From Trichomonas vaginalis G3 (Eukaryota; Parabasalia; Trichomonadida; Trichomonadidae): a stretch of DNA of 64,000 nt. Below, piece by piece: positions 29,688-40,047 of the stretch (positions within the stretch are counted from its first letter, which is position 1; the number at the start of each line of letters is the position of its first letter). The DNA is taken from assembly GCF_026262505.1 (NCBI RefSeq), contig NC_067206.1:6538879-6602878 (forward strand), read 5' to 3'. The notes below the pieces were generated by a model. The model did not search any database. It saw nothing but the letters and a program-made list of their open reading frames with translations, and was not told the DNA's origin. Position numbers and translations under genes: made by a program.

Positions 29688-30035
29688 GAAAATTTATTTT
29701 TGAATAACTGATGGTGACACCACGTCACCATGTGTCACCAGGTTAATTAACTTCTTTTAAAATTACTGACAACATGACATTTTGATAACAGTCCTGGAAA
29801 CAAATGTTTACGTTAATGTTTTCACGAATGTTTTCAGTTGTGATGGAATATATCTAACCCTCCCGTTAACTAATAAACTTGACGATCAGACGATTCTCTC
29901 TTCGTCGATTATGATCGACATGGAGCGTTTATGGAAACAATTAAATGGTAAAAACAAAATAATGACGAAGGGTTTTGTTTTTTATCGTGGTTTTCTCCAC
30001 TATGGTCCTAACGTGGCACCAGACGAGATTTTTTT
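29688..30035. other. Region between convergent genes with GTCACC repeats
   Basis: It contains GGTGACACCACGTCACC (29713-29729, 6-bp arms) followed by another GTCACC at 29734. It lies between the end of the 29216 gene and the end of the KilA-N gene (30036), so a termination or processing role is possible. A plus-strand open stretch at 29782-30138 has no convincing start and overlaps the KilA-N end. Confidence 0.4.
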
Positions 30036-30863
30036 TCATTCTTCCTCTTTGAAGTTATCGAAATATTCTGTTATTTTTTCCTTCAGTAATGTTAAGTCTT
30101 CTTTGAATGTAAGTATTGTGCAACCTTTGATGTCATAGTGTGTTTGAGGAAGAGTATTTTTGACAATTTCCTTTATTTGCTCATTCGGAGTCATTGAAAT
30201 CGGTAAGTTTTCACGATAGAACCAGTTTCTGTCAGATTTATATATCTTAGCTAAGTTATAAAAGCTCTTGTTGTTTCTTCTGACTAAATGTAACATAACC
30301 ATATCTTTATCTTCTTCTTTCTCCAACTTTTCAGTATATATCATATACTTATAACTCTTTTCCTTTCCTTTTGGTACTGAACGCGGTATTCTTTTCTGTA
30401 TGCTTTTGTCTTTGGATTCAATGACTTCATCTTTTGCATGAAGTTTCTTTTCCATCTCTCCACGTTCTGCTTTATATAGTTCATCTAACATCATGAAAAT
30501 ATAACAAGCATAACGAGGTGAAGCCCACATTGCTACAGCGTTTACTAAAAGTCTATGAACATAATAACCTTTCAAACCAGGAGCCAAATTCTTGCGATTT
30601 TCGAATGGAATCTCTTCTCTCGGTTTTCCGAGGGAAGCAATCATATGAGGAAATTCTTCTAAAAGTTCTTTTGTCTGTTGGTTTTCAAACCAATGATATG
30701 CTTGCTTTGTAGAACAAAGAGCATTCATTATACTTTGCATTTGGTACATATCGTCTTTGACTGAACGAATGAGACGTAACTGTTTGTTATACTGTATGTA
30801 TTCATATTCTTCATTTATGACTTCATGAACGATAGCAGTTGTTGTGTTCTCTGATGTTGACAT
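30036..30863 (-). CDS. KilA-N domain protein
   Basis: 275 residues from the ATG at 30863 (MSTSENTTTAIVHEV). The upstream in-frame extension would need a TTG start. The KilA-N domain lies at about residues 35-130: TKQAYHWFENQQTKELL, then GLKGYYVHRLLVNAVAMWAS, then YACYIFMMLDELY. The C-terminal half (YKYMIYTEKLE, then NNKSFYNLAKIYKSD) is of the accessory type found after KilA-N in large DNA viruses. KilA-N proteins bind DNA. The leader TTTTTATTTTGTATGTAAAGACAGTA is nearly the same as in the next gene (31563), indicating a duplicated promoter. The frame is intact. Confidence 0.75.
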   Translation of the reverse strand: MSTSENTTTAIVHEVINEEYEYIQYNKQLRLIRSVKDDMYQMQSIMNALCSTKQAYHWFENQQTKELLEEFPHMIASLGKPREEIPFENRKNLAPGLKGYYVHRLLVNAVAMWASPRYACYIFMMLDELYKAERGEMEKKLHAKDEVIESKDKSIQKRIPRSVPKGKEKSYKYMIYTEKLEKEEDKDMVMLHLVRRNNKSFYNLAKIYKSDRNWFYRENLPISMTPNEQIKEIVKNTLPQTHYDIKGCTILTFKEDLTLLKEKITEYFDNFKEEE

Positions 30864-30950
30864 TACTGTCTTTACATACAAAATAAAAATTTTTGTTAGA
30901 AAAAATTAGCGTTATTTTCTGACTTTCACAAAAGACCAAAAATAAACGCT

Positions 30951-31563
30951 TTACATGTATTTTTCAGCAACTTCGTCAAATAATTTTATAGCTTTATCTA
31001 TCTCATCTACTTCAAACGTTTCTTTACCTTTTATGGGAGCACCATACATTTTCTCAAACTTTTCAAGTAGTTCTGTTTCAGCAGCTCTCATATCATTAAC
31101 GAACACAACCTTGACTCTATTGACTGTAGAGTCATATCTTTGAGTTATATTATATGTTTCTTCCTATCTTATATCTCTTTGTATTGAAGTCCTTCGGTTT
31201 CTGAACGATGTAAAGTAAGCCTTCACTGCAACGTTCCATATCGAATGAGCCATAAGTTATGAAGTTATATCCAACAACCGGGTCAATCCATAGAAGAATT
31301 ATTGGTATAAGACTTTTGTCAATGAGATATGCTATAGTTCCATAGAATCTTACTGATATCATAAGCTCGGGATTTCTTGCCAAAATTTTCTGAGTAGAAG
31401 CAATTCTAACCCAGTCCTTTGTTATCTTTCCAGATGGTGTTATAATGTCTGACAAAGAATATTTGTTGTATTTCTTACAGTATCTTACGTTTAAATCACC
31501 AATTCTAACCACTTTGGTGTCATTGTCAATCTTTCTAACTGTTTCAAACTCAATGTTTGACAT
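30951..31563 (-). pseudogene. KilA-N-like protein, C-terminal frameshift
   Basis: ATG 31563 (MSNIEFETVRKID), after TTTTTTATCTTGTATGTAAAGACAGTA. The N-terminal domain resembles KilA-N: NVRYCKKYNKYSLSDIITPSG, WVRIASTQKILA, then YGTIAYLIDKSLIPIILLWID. The frame breaks near 31160, and the C-terminal part (VKVVFVNDMRAAETELLEKF, DEIDKAIKLFDEVAEKYM) ends at 30951. The intact product would be about 203 residues. It is paralogous in layout to the 30036-30863 gene. Likely a DNA-binding regulator. Confidence 0.55.
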
Positions 31564-31629
31564 TACTGTCTTTACATACAAGATAAAAAAATAAATAAAA
31601 ATAAAACTAACTTTATTTTTATCTTTTAT

Positions 31630-32811
31630 GAAAATTCATGAAATTTGGTCATTTTTCAGCAAAAATAATTTTTAGGTGAAGAGGTGAGATTTCACATGTT
31701 TTTTCACCTGTTTTTTCACAAGCGTTTTACATGAATTGTACGATGTATATTTGAAATCCTAAACAATTTCGTAGCTTCTATTTCTTCTTTTAGTACATTG
31801 AATGTTTTAATCATGCCGAAAGTCTCTTTATATTTCTTCTTGACGTCAGACAGAAGGAAATCTTCTGCTGTTGGATAGTTTTTATTAAGAAATGTCAACA
31901 TATCCATTTTATCTTCTGCTGGCTTTTCTGCTTCTTTTTTAAGTCTGCATAGTCGTTTCGCATTCTTTCTATCTCTTTGACTGAGTAGTTATATTTCCTC
32001 ATTACTGCTTTACATTTAGAACATTGCGGATTCATTTTTGCGTTATACACCGAAATAAAACCAGCTAGAACAACTAATGCGTCAATTGCTCTCTTTAACT
32101 CAAACATAGCGGGTCTTATTTGTTCGTTCCATACGTTGCCTCTTCTATCTTCATCTCTTATCTGCCATACACATTTTGCAACTAATGTAACAAAGTTATC
32201 GTATGTCTTAAACTCCCCAGATTTATATATGTCAGAGATGTTCTTATAAACCATATCGCAATCTTTGTCCATAACTTTATGGTTGCAATGAAAACCAAGG
32301 AATTCATAATTTACTTTACGTATGAATTTCTTAATTTCTACTGAGTCAGTTGCTTTGACTTCTATTTCATCGAATTCATGAATAGTGAGCTTTTGTTGTT
32401 GGATTTCAGGCAATTTGGGTAAATGGTCAATAATGTCCTGCATGTCATAAAGATATTCTTCATTTGTTTCATCTTTCGCACTACAGTCTAAATTACTTGT
32501 TAAAAGTTCTTGCTTTATCTTCTGGATTTCTGTTTCGAAAGTATATGAAGAAGGAATAAAGCTTTTCATCTCTACCAACATTGACTTAGGATTCATGACT
32601 AACGAGTTTGGTGCTGTAGTTGTGCCGATTGTTGAAATCATATCTTTTATACAAAATAAAAAAATAAATAAAAATAAAACTAACTTTATTTTTTCTATCT
32701 TAAGGAAATTCATGAAATTCACGAGGGTGAAAAAACAGGTGAAAAAGAGTGAGATCTCACCTCTTCACCTAAAAATTATTTTGGTGAAAAATGCAAATTT
32801 CATGAATTTTC
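31630..32811. repeat. Gene cassette bounded by ~85-90 bp inverted repeats
   Basis: The left arm (31630-31719) and right arm (32727-32811) are near-perfect reverse complements. Both contain TCATGAAATTTG, then AAAATAATTTTTAGGTGAAG, then AGGTGAGAT and CACCTGTTTTTTCAC. Between them lies a single gene (31716-32641) whose stop codon is inside the left arm. A related sequence occurs at the inner part of both Maverick TIRs (about 20600-20645 and 41690-41745). Confidence 0.65.
31716..32641 (-). pseudogene. Unknown protein in the inverted-repeat cassette, frameshifted
   Basis: ATG 32641 (MISTIGTTTAPNSLV) with leader TTTTTATTTTGTATAAAAGAT. An in-frame hydrophobic extension to 32722 is AT-rich leader sequence. 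About 310 residues: helical, charged, with LVVLAGFISVYNAKMNPQCS near residue 215 and a C-x2-C pair. The frame breaks near 31915, after which MLTFLNKNYPTAEDF continues to IHRTIHVKRL at 31716. No recognised family. Confidence 0.5.
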
Positions 32812-32929
32812 TTATTCTTTCTGGCATATTTTTGTCTTTCAGTACTCCCGCTCTAATGGTCCCAGATGTGTTGGCTTCGACTCTCTCAAGTTCTTAGATG
32901 TATAACATCTTCAACGCCTCCTTCATATC

Positions 32930-33871
32930 TTACTTTATAGTGTCATCGTTTATGTTATAGCCAAGTATTTCAATAACCACTCCTCGCTTTGCTTCGTCAG
33001 TGGTTTCAGCAAGTTTGCCATTACTACTTTCGACTAATTTATGACGAGGATAAAATGCTATGGAGTCGTCGGCAGCTTTTATAAGATATCCATTACCTTG
33101 CGTAGAGTCTACGATATAATAATTTCGACTAACCTTAAACGTTCTTTGTCAACGGTTTGTCGTCAAGAACTACACGAACTTTTGTACCAGAATGAGGGTA
33201 AATTGTGTTGAATTTCTGATATTTTGTGTTTGGCTTCGTTTCTTTTGTATATACTTTTCTTCTTGTTGTTGTGTCATTGAATTTGGTGTATGTCCTGTTG
33301 TAGAATGTGTTTGAGGAATTATATACTTCGAGAAAATGTTTCATTGTTTCTTCGTAAGTCTCGCTCTTGGTTTAAATCTCTGAGCGTTCTTATGAAGCGG
33401 TTTATGATCCAGTATGTTATGGTTATGGTCTTCAGTAGTGTAGTGAGTTATGCTATGCTTAATGAGAAAATCTGTGATTTCATTGCTGAGGTATGCACGT
33501 CTTGGCTGATGTTAAAGTACTTGGGCTATGTTCTGCTACAACTTTTGTAAAACTCTTAACACTTCACGAGTTCCTTTATTCCTCATTGGATATGCATATG
33601 CTTTGCGAGTGTTAACATTAATGAAGATGAGGAATGGTTTATGTCCTCCTTTTCTGCTTTGAATGAGAGTGTCAAATTGGTATGCGTCAGGAGTGTTGGA
33701 GTAAATTGGTAAAAAGTAGTCGTAAGGGTTTATTTTTGTTTGATGTACAACATTTTTGTCAAAGAACTTTTTAACTTCAGCTCTGTTAGTAAATCCCCAA
33801 CTTTTTGCTGCTTCATTGAACTTCTTAAATGACCTCCACGGTGATGATTCGAATACTTCTTTCAAGCTCAT
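32930..33871 (-). pseudogene. Maverick 2 retroviral-type integrase, multiple frameshifts
   Basis: Start MSLKEVFESSPWRSFKKF (33871). The core has PDAYQFDTLIQS (first Asp) and FLIFINVNTRKAYAYPM. After about 33540 frames change several times: FLSNEITDFLIKHSITHY, then INRFIRTLRDLNQ, where Asn stands at the position expected for the catalytic Glu (usually I-E-R-F). The C-terminal SH3-like part reads GTKVRVVLDD, then YYIVDSTQGNGYLIKAADD, then FYPRHKLVE, ending at 32930. It would integrate the element. At least three frame lesions. Confidence 0.75.
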
Positions 33872-33908
33872 TTATGTAAAAAATAAATTTAGTAATTTCA
33901 TGTTGTTC

Positions 33909-33937
33909 GCTCTTTTGGAGCTCAGGACTTTCAGTCC
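33909..33937. repeat. Double hairpin after the fibre gene
   Basis: GCTCTTTTGGAGC (33909-33921) and GGACTTTCAGTCC (33925-33937). The second arm runs into the fibre stop region (stop at 33931). It could terminate transcription. Confidence 0.55.
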
Positions 33938-36900
33938 GTTCTAACCCATGCATAAACCGTCATATAAGGTGGCATGTAATCTTCACCCGAACCTGTTGGA
34001 TTTGTTGTAAATGTATGTGAATGATTTCCTCCTGGTTCAGTTGGTCGAAAAGTCTTTTTTGCTGAATTGTTATAAGATGGAGATAAAACATCATGACTGG
34101 CTTCATAGTCTGAGTTGTATAATGGGTGGTCTCTTAATGAGTGGCTATGGTCGCCAGAAAAGTTTGTCGTTCCTGTATGAGTGTGCGCAGGTAAGTTTGC
34201 TTCTTTAATTTTCTTTGAGCCTCCTGTTTGCTTTGAAGAGTTAGCACAGTATAAGAATTTGTCTACAATCTGCTGCCATGTACCAAAACCCAGAACTGTT
34301 GCTGGATTTGTTGAGTTCATTGATGTATATAAAGAACCAACAGGATATAATGTTTGAAGTATTTCAGTCTTTAATGTTTGAAGTTCATGTTTAACATTTA
34401 TAAATCCATCGCCATCTACAATATTTATATTGTTTGTTATTAAACCATTAGGAAAAGTAGGAGGATAAATATTTTGTTCAACTAAAGGTGTACCGTCTCT
34501 TCCTGTTTTTGTTACTTCTTCAATGTATGCATTAATTTCTTTAATCCTGATTGTTTGAAATTCTTCATGCACGTGCTTTTTATCAGCTTTTCCATTAACC
34601 GCATCATTTACTTCCGACTTCTTTGCATAATTTTCATCTACATAAGTTTTGTCGGCTTTCTTATCATATAAATCTTGAGCAGTGAATTTAACATTATTTT
34701 CATCATCCATGACATAAACATTTTACAGCTAATTTCTTTCTTCGTTGTTATGTTTTCATTCGATGTTAAACCTTGTGGAAAGTTAGGAGGTTTATAATAT
34801 AATGCATCCCACCAGTTCCGCCAACCGTTCCTTCAATACTTTCTATAGCAACAGTTGAGAAGGAGTTATGTGTATGTTCTTTATCTGCTTTCTTATCTAA
34901 CATTGCTGGTAGTTCATATGTTTCAAAGTTTCTGACATGACCTTCGATATTTATACATTTGTTATTTAAGGAGTTTAGTGTATCTTTTACGCTTGTACTT
35001 GGATTCTCTAAAGGTGCACTTGAACCAAGGGTATAGTTCAATATTATGTCGTCTGCTCTAACAGTAGTGAAGGATTTATGTGTATGGTTCTTGTCAGCTT
35101 TACTATTTAATGTAGCTTGAAGTGAATTTATATCGGAGATATTGTGTTTATGAGATTTCAAAACTTTGTTCGTTGCGTCAAGTTCATCTTTGTCAGCTTT
35201 ACTTTTAATAGCATCTTCAAAAGTTATTTTTGCCTTAACTCTCAAAGTAAATCTTGGTTCAACTAATACACCGTTAACAGAGAAACTAGAAGCATAAATT
35301 TCATCGTTATAACCAAATGCTTCTTGTGCTTTACCTGTGTCATACTGTACAGTACAGCTTATGTCATAACCTTTAGCACGAATGAATTTATATCTTCTTT
35401 CATTAACATCTTCAGTGCTTATTTGTTCATCCTGTGTTAAATATCCGTGGTAGTCCGTTATAATTTGTTCGTCTGAACTTATATAATGAACATGGTTTTT
35501 ATCTGCTTTTTCGGCTAATTTCTCTTCTATCTCATTTATTTCAAGTTCATGCCTACCACCACCTCCCGAAGAAGTATTTTTCTTCAGCTCTTGAAGAACG
35601 TCCACTTCGCCATCTTTGGTGTCAATAATGAGACTTTGAGTTAAAACCTTTCCTGTCTTAATGGATGTTTGTAAAACTTCTTCTTCACCGTGTTCGGGGT
35701 CATGGTCGTCATCATATCTTGCGAAATCAGAGATGTTGTCATACATTAAGCATATCTGTCTCAAAAGTTCTGCTATTTGAAACTGGAACGAAAGATATAC
35801 AGAACTTTCATCATCTCCTAAAGTCAAGTCTGCTTTCTTAAGTATTTCTTGAATGTATGCAATGAGAACAGAGTACCTTGGAAAATATTCGAACAATATT
35901 TCATTAGCTGTTGGTTTTGGTGGTTCTTCTGGATTTCTGTTGTTTCAGTTCCTTCTGTAGGTTCTGTTGGAGTTTCTGCATCTCTTGATTTCAATGCTCT
36001 TGCTCTCAAAGACCTAAATGTTAGAGCACCAGGTTTTACAAAGGACTTTATAAATGCTTTAATAGTTCCTGGTAAGTTATTGTTAGCATTAAGTAAGTTC
36101 CTTATGCTTCCATCATGTACGTCCATAGCACTATGTAAAAAATCTATACTTTTCTTGTAGTCAGCAATAGACTGACTGTGATTTTTTAAAGATTTGTCAA
36201 TACCTTTAAGCCAATCTTCATGCATGTCTGATACTGAGCCAAGAATATCATTTGCTTCCTTTAGTGTATTTTGTGCTTCTCGTAAAGTATCCAATCCCGT
36301 ACGTGCATTGTTTGCTATACGTCTTACAATATCTATTTGACTCCTTGTTTCTTGCATCCAACCAGATAAAATTTTAATAGTATCCGAACCATTTGAAATG
36401 AAGTTCAAAGCATTTTTAACGTCATCTAAAACTTCTTCACCAAGTACCGCCCATATCTTTCCGATTTGGTATTGAAGAACTCCATATGAAGCAGCTGTTA
36501 AACCAGTATTTATAAGGTTCCATATCCATGATTTAGCAGTTTTTCCATCCTTTCCATCTTCACCATCCAAACCGTTTTCGCCTTGAGGTCCTTGTATTCC
36601 TTGTATTCCTTGTATTCCTTGTATTCCTTGTGGTCTTGAGGTCCAGTGTCACCCTTCTCTCCTTTCAGTTCATCTTTATGTTCGTTATAATATTCTAATG
36701 TCATAAGGTGTACATCATTACTGCTACCAGCAACGCCGAGAATTTGTTTCTCATTCATGACTAAATTCTTTAGGCATTTAATGTTGTCGTCAAATCGAAA
36801 GCTCTTTAGTAATTCAATGAGAACATTCAGTACTTTCACTAATGAGGCATCTACTGTTGAATTTATATATTGCACCATTCCATCATTTATGATGGGAACC

Positions 36901-37079
36901 TTGCTTGTTGTAATGAATGGGTCATAAGTGTTAAAAGTATCGAAATCAATGACTTTTTTAGTTTTTCCATCGTCAATGACTAAATCATTGCCTTCAATGG
37001 TTAAAGTTGAGTTTTCGTTTACTAGTTCATGTGCTCTTCTTGCTTCATTTGTTTCATACGCATATGCAGCAATAGTCAT
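33931..37079 (-). pseudogene. Giant fibre: collagen-like stalk, KADK/HTH shaft, phage tail-collar tip
   Basis: About 1040 residues with frame breaks near 36600, 35890 and 34770. The N-terminus (MTIAAYAYETNEARRAHELV) has an anchor domain to about 140. Then a collagen-like G-x-Q stalk (KGEKGDTGPQ, then repeated GIQ, then GENGLDGEDGKDG). A hydrophobic/coiled-coil region (about 185-390) follows. Then come repeated K-A-D-K and H-x-H shaft modules, including SSAPLENPSTSVKDTL. The tip has PVGSLYTSMNST, FGTWQQIVDKFLY, LPAHTHTG, NHSHTF and MPPYMTVYAWVR, typical of phage tail-collar domains. It resembles the Maverick 1 fibre. A role as a virion attachment fibre is inferred. Confidence 0.75.
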
Positions 37080-37096
37080 ATTTTAATGAGAATAAA
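37080..37096. promoter_or_regulatory. 17-bp bidirectional promoter between fibre and 37097 gene
   Basis: ATTTTAATGAGAATAAA fills the gap between the ATGs at 37079 (minus) and 37097 (plus). Symmetric A/T ends as at 3572-3589, where a fibre gene is also divergent from a virion gene. Confidence 0.55.
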
Positions 37097-37858
37097 ATGT
37101 TGTTCTATTTGCAAAGTACAGACCCAAACGAATACGGAATAGTAAAACTACAAACAAACTTAGGTCTTCAGAATGAAGCGCTTGCTTTCAGAGTTGTTGA
37201 CTTCAATACTATCGCAACTTTTGTCATAACAGATGAAACAGATTTCATAGAGATTGAAATAGATGACAAAAGAAGTTTATAACATTTCCTAACAGAGCTG
37301 GTATAGAATAGATAAATTGCTGGAGTCATAGATACTCTCATAAATGAAGAAACTATTGACAACATAGATGTCGAACTCTCTTCTGAGGGAACATTGAAGT
37401 TCAGCAGCGAGAAAGAGTTTAAGATACCAAGAATGAGTCATAGAGTTCAATTGCTTCTGGGTGCATACCATATGACATTTCCTTTGAAAAGTGTTGACAA
37501 AACGATTGAGATGAAATCTGTTCCATACGTATGTTATGGCAATTGTTTGTACGTTGAGTCAAAAATAGCTAATGTCACAGGTATTTCAGGAGTTAATAGT
37601 AAAGGTTCAGTAGAATATAAATCCTTCTGTTATGCAGTCAATTCAATGTTCATTCCAAACGTTCCTGTCATAGCAACTCATTTAGGTAAATGGGTTTGCA
37701 TTAGTCCTCATAATTTGAAAGACATGCAATTCAGACTTGTTGACTTTCAAGGAGAGCCTGTAGAACTGAAGGCACCAGTGCGAATGACTGTTGAAGTTGA
37801 CTTTTTAGAAAATATTAAATGCAACAGCTTACAAGAGAACTCAGAGCTAAAAATATAA
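37097..37858 (+). pseudogene. Virion-type beta-rich protein, interrupted
   Basis: MLFYLQSTDPNEYGIVKLQ starts at 37097 and runs to a stop near 37282. After several stops the frame resumes near 37310 (GVIDTLINEETIDNIDVELS) and continues to 37858. The C-terminal part (MQFRLVDFQGEPVELKAPVR, then VEVDF) has the strand pattern of jelly-roll capsid or penton proteins. It is divergent from the fibre gene and overlaps the next gene at 37819. About 250 residues intact. Which virion protein it is cannot be told. Confidence 0.4.
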
Positions 37859-38061
37859 AGTATGAATGTTATGTATTAGGTCATGAACTTTGGTTGTTGC
37901 TGTTTGATGAAACAAATGAGTTAGTTATGTCAGTCAAGAGAACAGAAAAATATTGTGTTAGTGAAAACTGCACCAAGTCAATAAGATTAGGTTTGCATTA
38001 TGAAGATGAGTTCGATACTGTTGAAGAAGTTTTGGATAGATATTACAAATTGCTAACTTGA
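37819..38061 (+). CDS. 80-residue Maverick protein
   Basis: Starts MQQLTRELRAKNIKYECYV at 37819, overlapping the end of the previous gene by 40 nt. A TTTTTAGAAAATATTAA leader is embedded in that coding sequence, so the promoter lies in the upstream gene. It contains three cysteines and an acidic C-terminus (YEDEFDTVEEVLDRYY). Intact. Function unknown. Confidence 0.55.
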   Translation: MQQLTRELRAKNIKYECYVLGHELWLLLFDETNELVMSVKRTEKYCVSENCTKSIRLGLHYEDEFDTVEEVLDRYYKLLT

Positions 38062-38076
38062 AATTTTTTGACTGAC

Positions 38077-38101
38077 GGCGCAAAGCGCCAAGACGAGGGT
38101 C
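38077..38101. repeat. GC-rich hairpin, partial double-hairpin member
   Basis: GGCGCAAAGCGCC (38077-38089) is a perfect 5-bp stem with an AAA loop. The second arm (GACGAGGGTC, 38092-38101) has only 3 bp. Between the convergent genes at 37819 and 38111. Confidence 0.5.
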
Positions 38102-38110
38102 CTGACTGCT

Positions 38111-38724
38111 TTAATTTACTAAAACATATTTCAAACAAAGCTTATATTCTGTTGAAAATTTTGTATACTCGTTTGAATATTTATACTTAAACTCAACTCC
38201 TGGAGTACCTGGTGTTTCAATGATGCGGATGTTACCTATTTTCATGAATAGTGGAGTTTGACCACAGCATTCGATTTCAGGGTCGAGATAGTCAATGACA
38301 CATTGTTTCCCCTGTTATTCGTGATATAACATTTTCAAGGTCCTCCTTTGTTAGAATTATTTGGTTCTTACTAATAAGATTTGTCAAAAGCTTCTTATCG
38401 TCTTTGAGTAAAATGTTTGGTATAACTGAAGAGGTAATGGTCTACGTTATCTGAAGGATTTGTTTGAACATTTGTGTAAGGGTTGTCGTTGGCTTCTCTT
38501 GAAAGAACTTGGTCCAGTGGTGGATACTCTAACTTAACATCTGATGTAGCGTTAGCGTTTGAAGCTGCGTTTAAATTCACCGACTTAAGATCTGGTTCTT
38601 TTTCTTTCAACACTCCGAACTATAGTTCTTTATGACAATATTGTTTGTCGTTCGTGAGTCAGTACATTTGATGTTGGTTCATTGGAACATTAACGGCACC
38701 AGCTAAGATGGATTTGCTTCTCAT
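38111..38724 (-). pseudogene. Unknown Maverick protein, several frameshifts
   Basis: ATG 38724 (MRSKSILAGAVNVPM), after TTTTATTCTATATGAA. At least three frame changes follow. Recognisable segments are SRTTNNIVIKNYSSE, then KEKEPDLKSVNLNAASNAN, YPPLDQVLSREANDN, then LLKDDKKLLTNLISKNQII and the C-terminal TPLFMKIGNIRIIETPGTPG, ending KYVLVN with a stop at 38111. About 205 residues when intact. Divergent from the gene at 38758. No family recognised. Confidence 0.4.
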
Positions 38725-38757
38725 TTCATATAGAATAAAACCTTTTATGTGTATGAA

Positions 38758-39150
38758 ATGAACAATATACTCGACAAGGGTTTGAATGTAAAGCTAACGA
38801 ATGAAAATATTGTTGAATTCACTGAGACAGGTGCTGTGTATAAAGATGTAGAACTACTGAACAAAAGAGCTAAGGGAAGAAGCAGGAACATGAACAAAGG
38901 GTGGAAGCCTATAAAAATTTATGTCAATGATGGCTCAGGAGGTTTCAAACATAAAGTATGCAGAAAGTTATAGAGTTTATGCTCTCAAGGTGAAAAGCCT
39001 TCATTTAAGAACAGCTATTCTAACGCATATCCTCAAAAGCTAACGGATGGGGAAGTGGATGATATGAATGACAGCAAAAATATTAACAGAAATGGCGACA
39101 GAGATGCATGGAATTTGTTTACCATCAGTCAATTGAAGGTTAAATTTTAA
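38758..39150 (+). pseudogene. Unknown Maverick protein with in-frame TAG
   Basis: ATG 38758 (MNNILDKGLNVKLT). The frame is open except for one TAG at 38971-38973 between KVCRKL and SLCSQGEKPSFKN; the same frame continues to a TAA at 39148 (TISQLKVKF). About 130 residues. The in-frame stop could be a point mutation. Positively charged middle (KRAKGRSRNMNKGWKP). Function unknown. Confidence 0.4.
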
Positions 39151-39213
39151 AACAATGTTGGTCGTTCCCATGGAATATTTTTGACTTTAATGGTATTAGT
39201 CATGATATGAATC

Positions 39214-40031
39214 TCAAGGTATGAACGAGGAGAGATGAGACTTATATGCTTCCCAAATTTCTTCAAAAGGTAATGTTATACCTGACTGTTTCCAAATGAG
39301 TTCAATATCATAGCGTGAGAAACCTTGAAAGATAACGAAGTCAGTTATGAGACGTTTTATGTTTAAAGCTAAAACCTCCATGTTTGCATAAGTATTGCTA
39401 CAGTTAAGTGGTAATGTCTGACTTTAGTAATGATGTTAGCTAATGGTGAGTCAGGCTTTGAAACTAAACCTTTTCCGGCGAAGTCGTCGCATACGAGCAG
39501 AGTGTTTGAAGGATACTTTTTGAAGGGGTATTTTGAAAGTTTTGATAGAATGTAGTTTGTCAGTCGTTTCATATCGTAAACTCCTGAGTACTGACGTAAG
39601 TGGTGTTTGTCAATAATTCTTTCCATCTCCTCAGAAGTCTTTTGCATTCCTGACTGTATAAATTCAACGATGGCATAATATTTCCTCTTACGTCGAATGT
39701 AACGTTGAAGAAATTCAATGAGTTCACTGTCTGGAACTTTAACGACAGAGGCTTGAACTTTTGACATGAATGTTTTCGCTGTTGAGTCCATAGAGTCTGA
39801 AGTTGCTGATATAATGATTTGGTCATAATAAGAGTCGTTTCCTAAACGCTCTGTTATGAGTATATGACGAATTAAATTAAATGTCTTACCTGAACCCATC
39901 TTTCCACAATAGAAATAAACACCATTTGAACAGAATTCATAGTCCTTACTGAAAGGAAGAATGAGAGAACTGTTGAGCTTTTCACTGCTTTCATTCATGT
40001 CTTCATCTACGTCATGTATTAAATGCTTCAT
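39214..40031 (-). pseudogene. Packaging ATPase (FtsK/HerA, A32-like), one frameshift
   Basis: ATG 40031 (MKHLIHDVDEDMNESS). The Walker A motif is GKMGSGKT near residue 45, and Walker B is TLLVCDDFAG near residue 180. VRHYHLTVAILMQTWRF follows, then the frame breaks near 39372 and continues (RLITDFVIFQGFSRYDIELI) to a stop at 39214. About 270 residues, the usual size for Polinton genome-packaging ATPases, which pump DNA into capsids. Divergent from the penton-like gene at 40048 through a 16-bp promoter. Confidence 0.8.
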
Positions 40032-40047
40032 TTTATCTCCATTAAAA
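40032..40047. promoter_or_regulatory. 16-bp bidirectional promoter between ATPase and penton-like B
   Basis: TTTATCTCCATTAAAA fills the gap between the ATGs at 40031 (minus) and 40048 (plus). Same symmetric layout as the other three pairs. Confidence 0.55.

Noticed and set aside
29782-30138. Plus-strand open frame of 118 codons
   Set aside because: No ATG near its start and it overlaps the intact KilA-N gene; too weak to call.
33290-33550. Plus-strand 86-codon ORF
   Set aside because: Antisense to the integrase relic, whose frames carry clear integrase segments.
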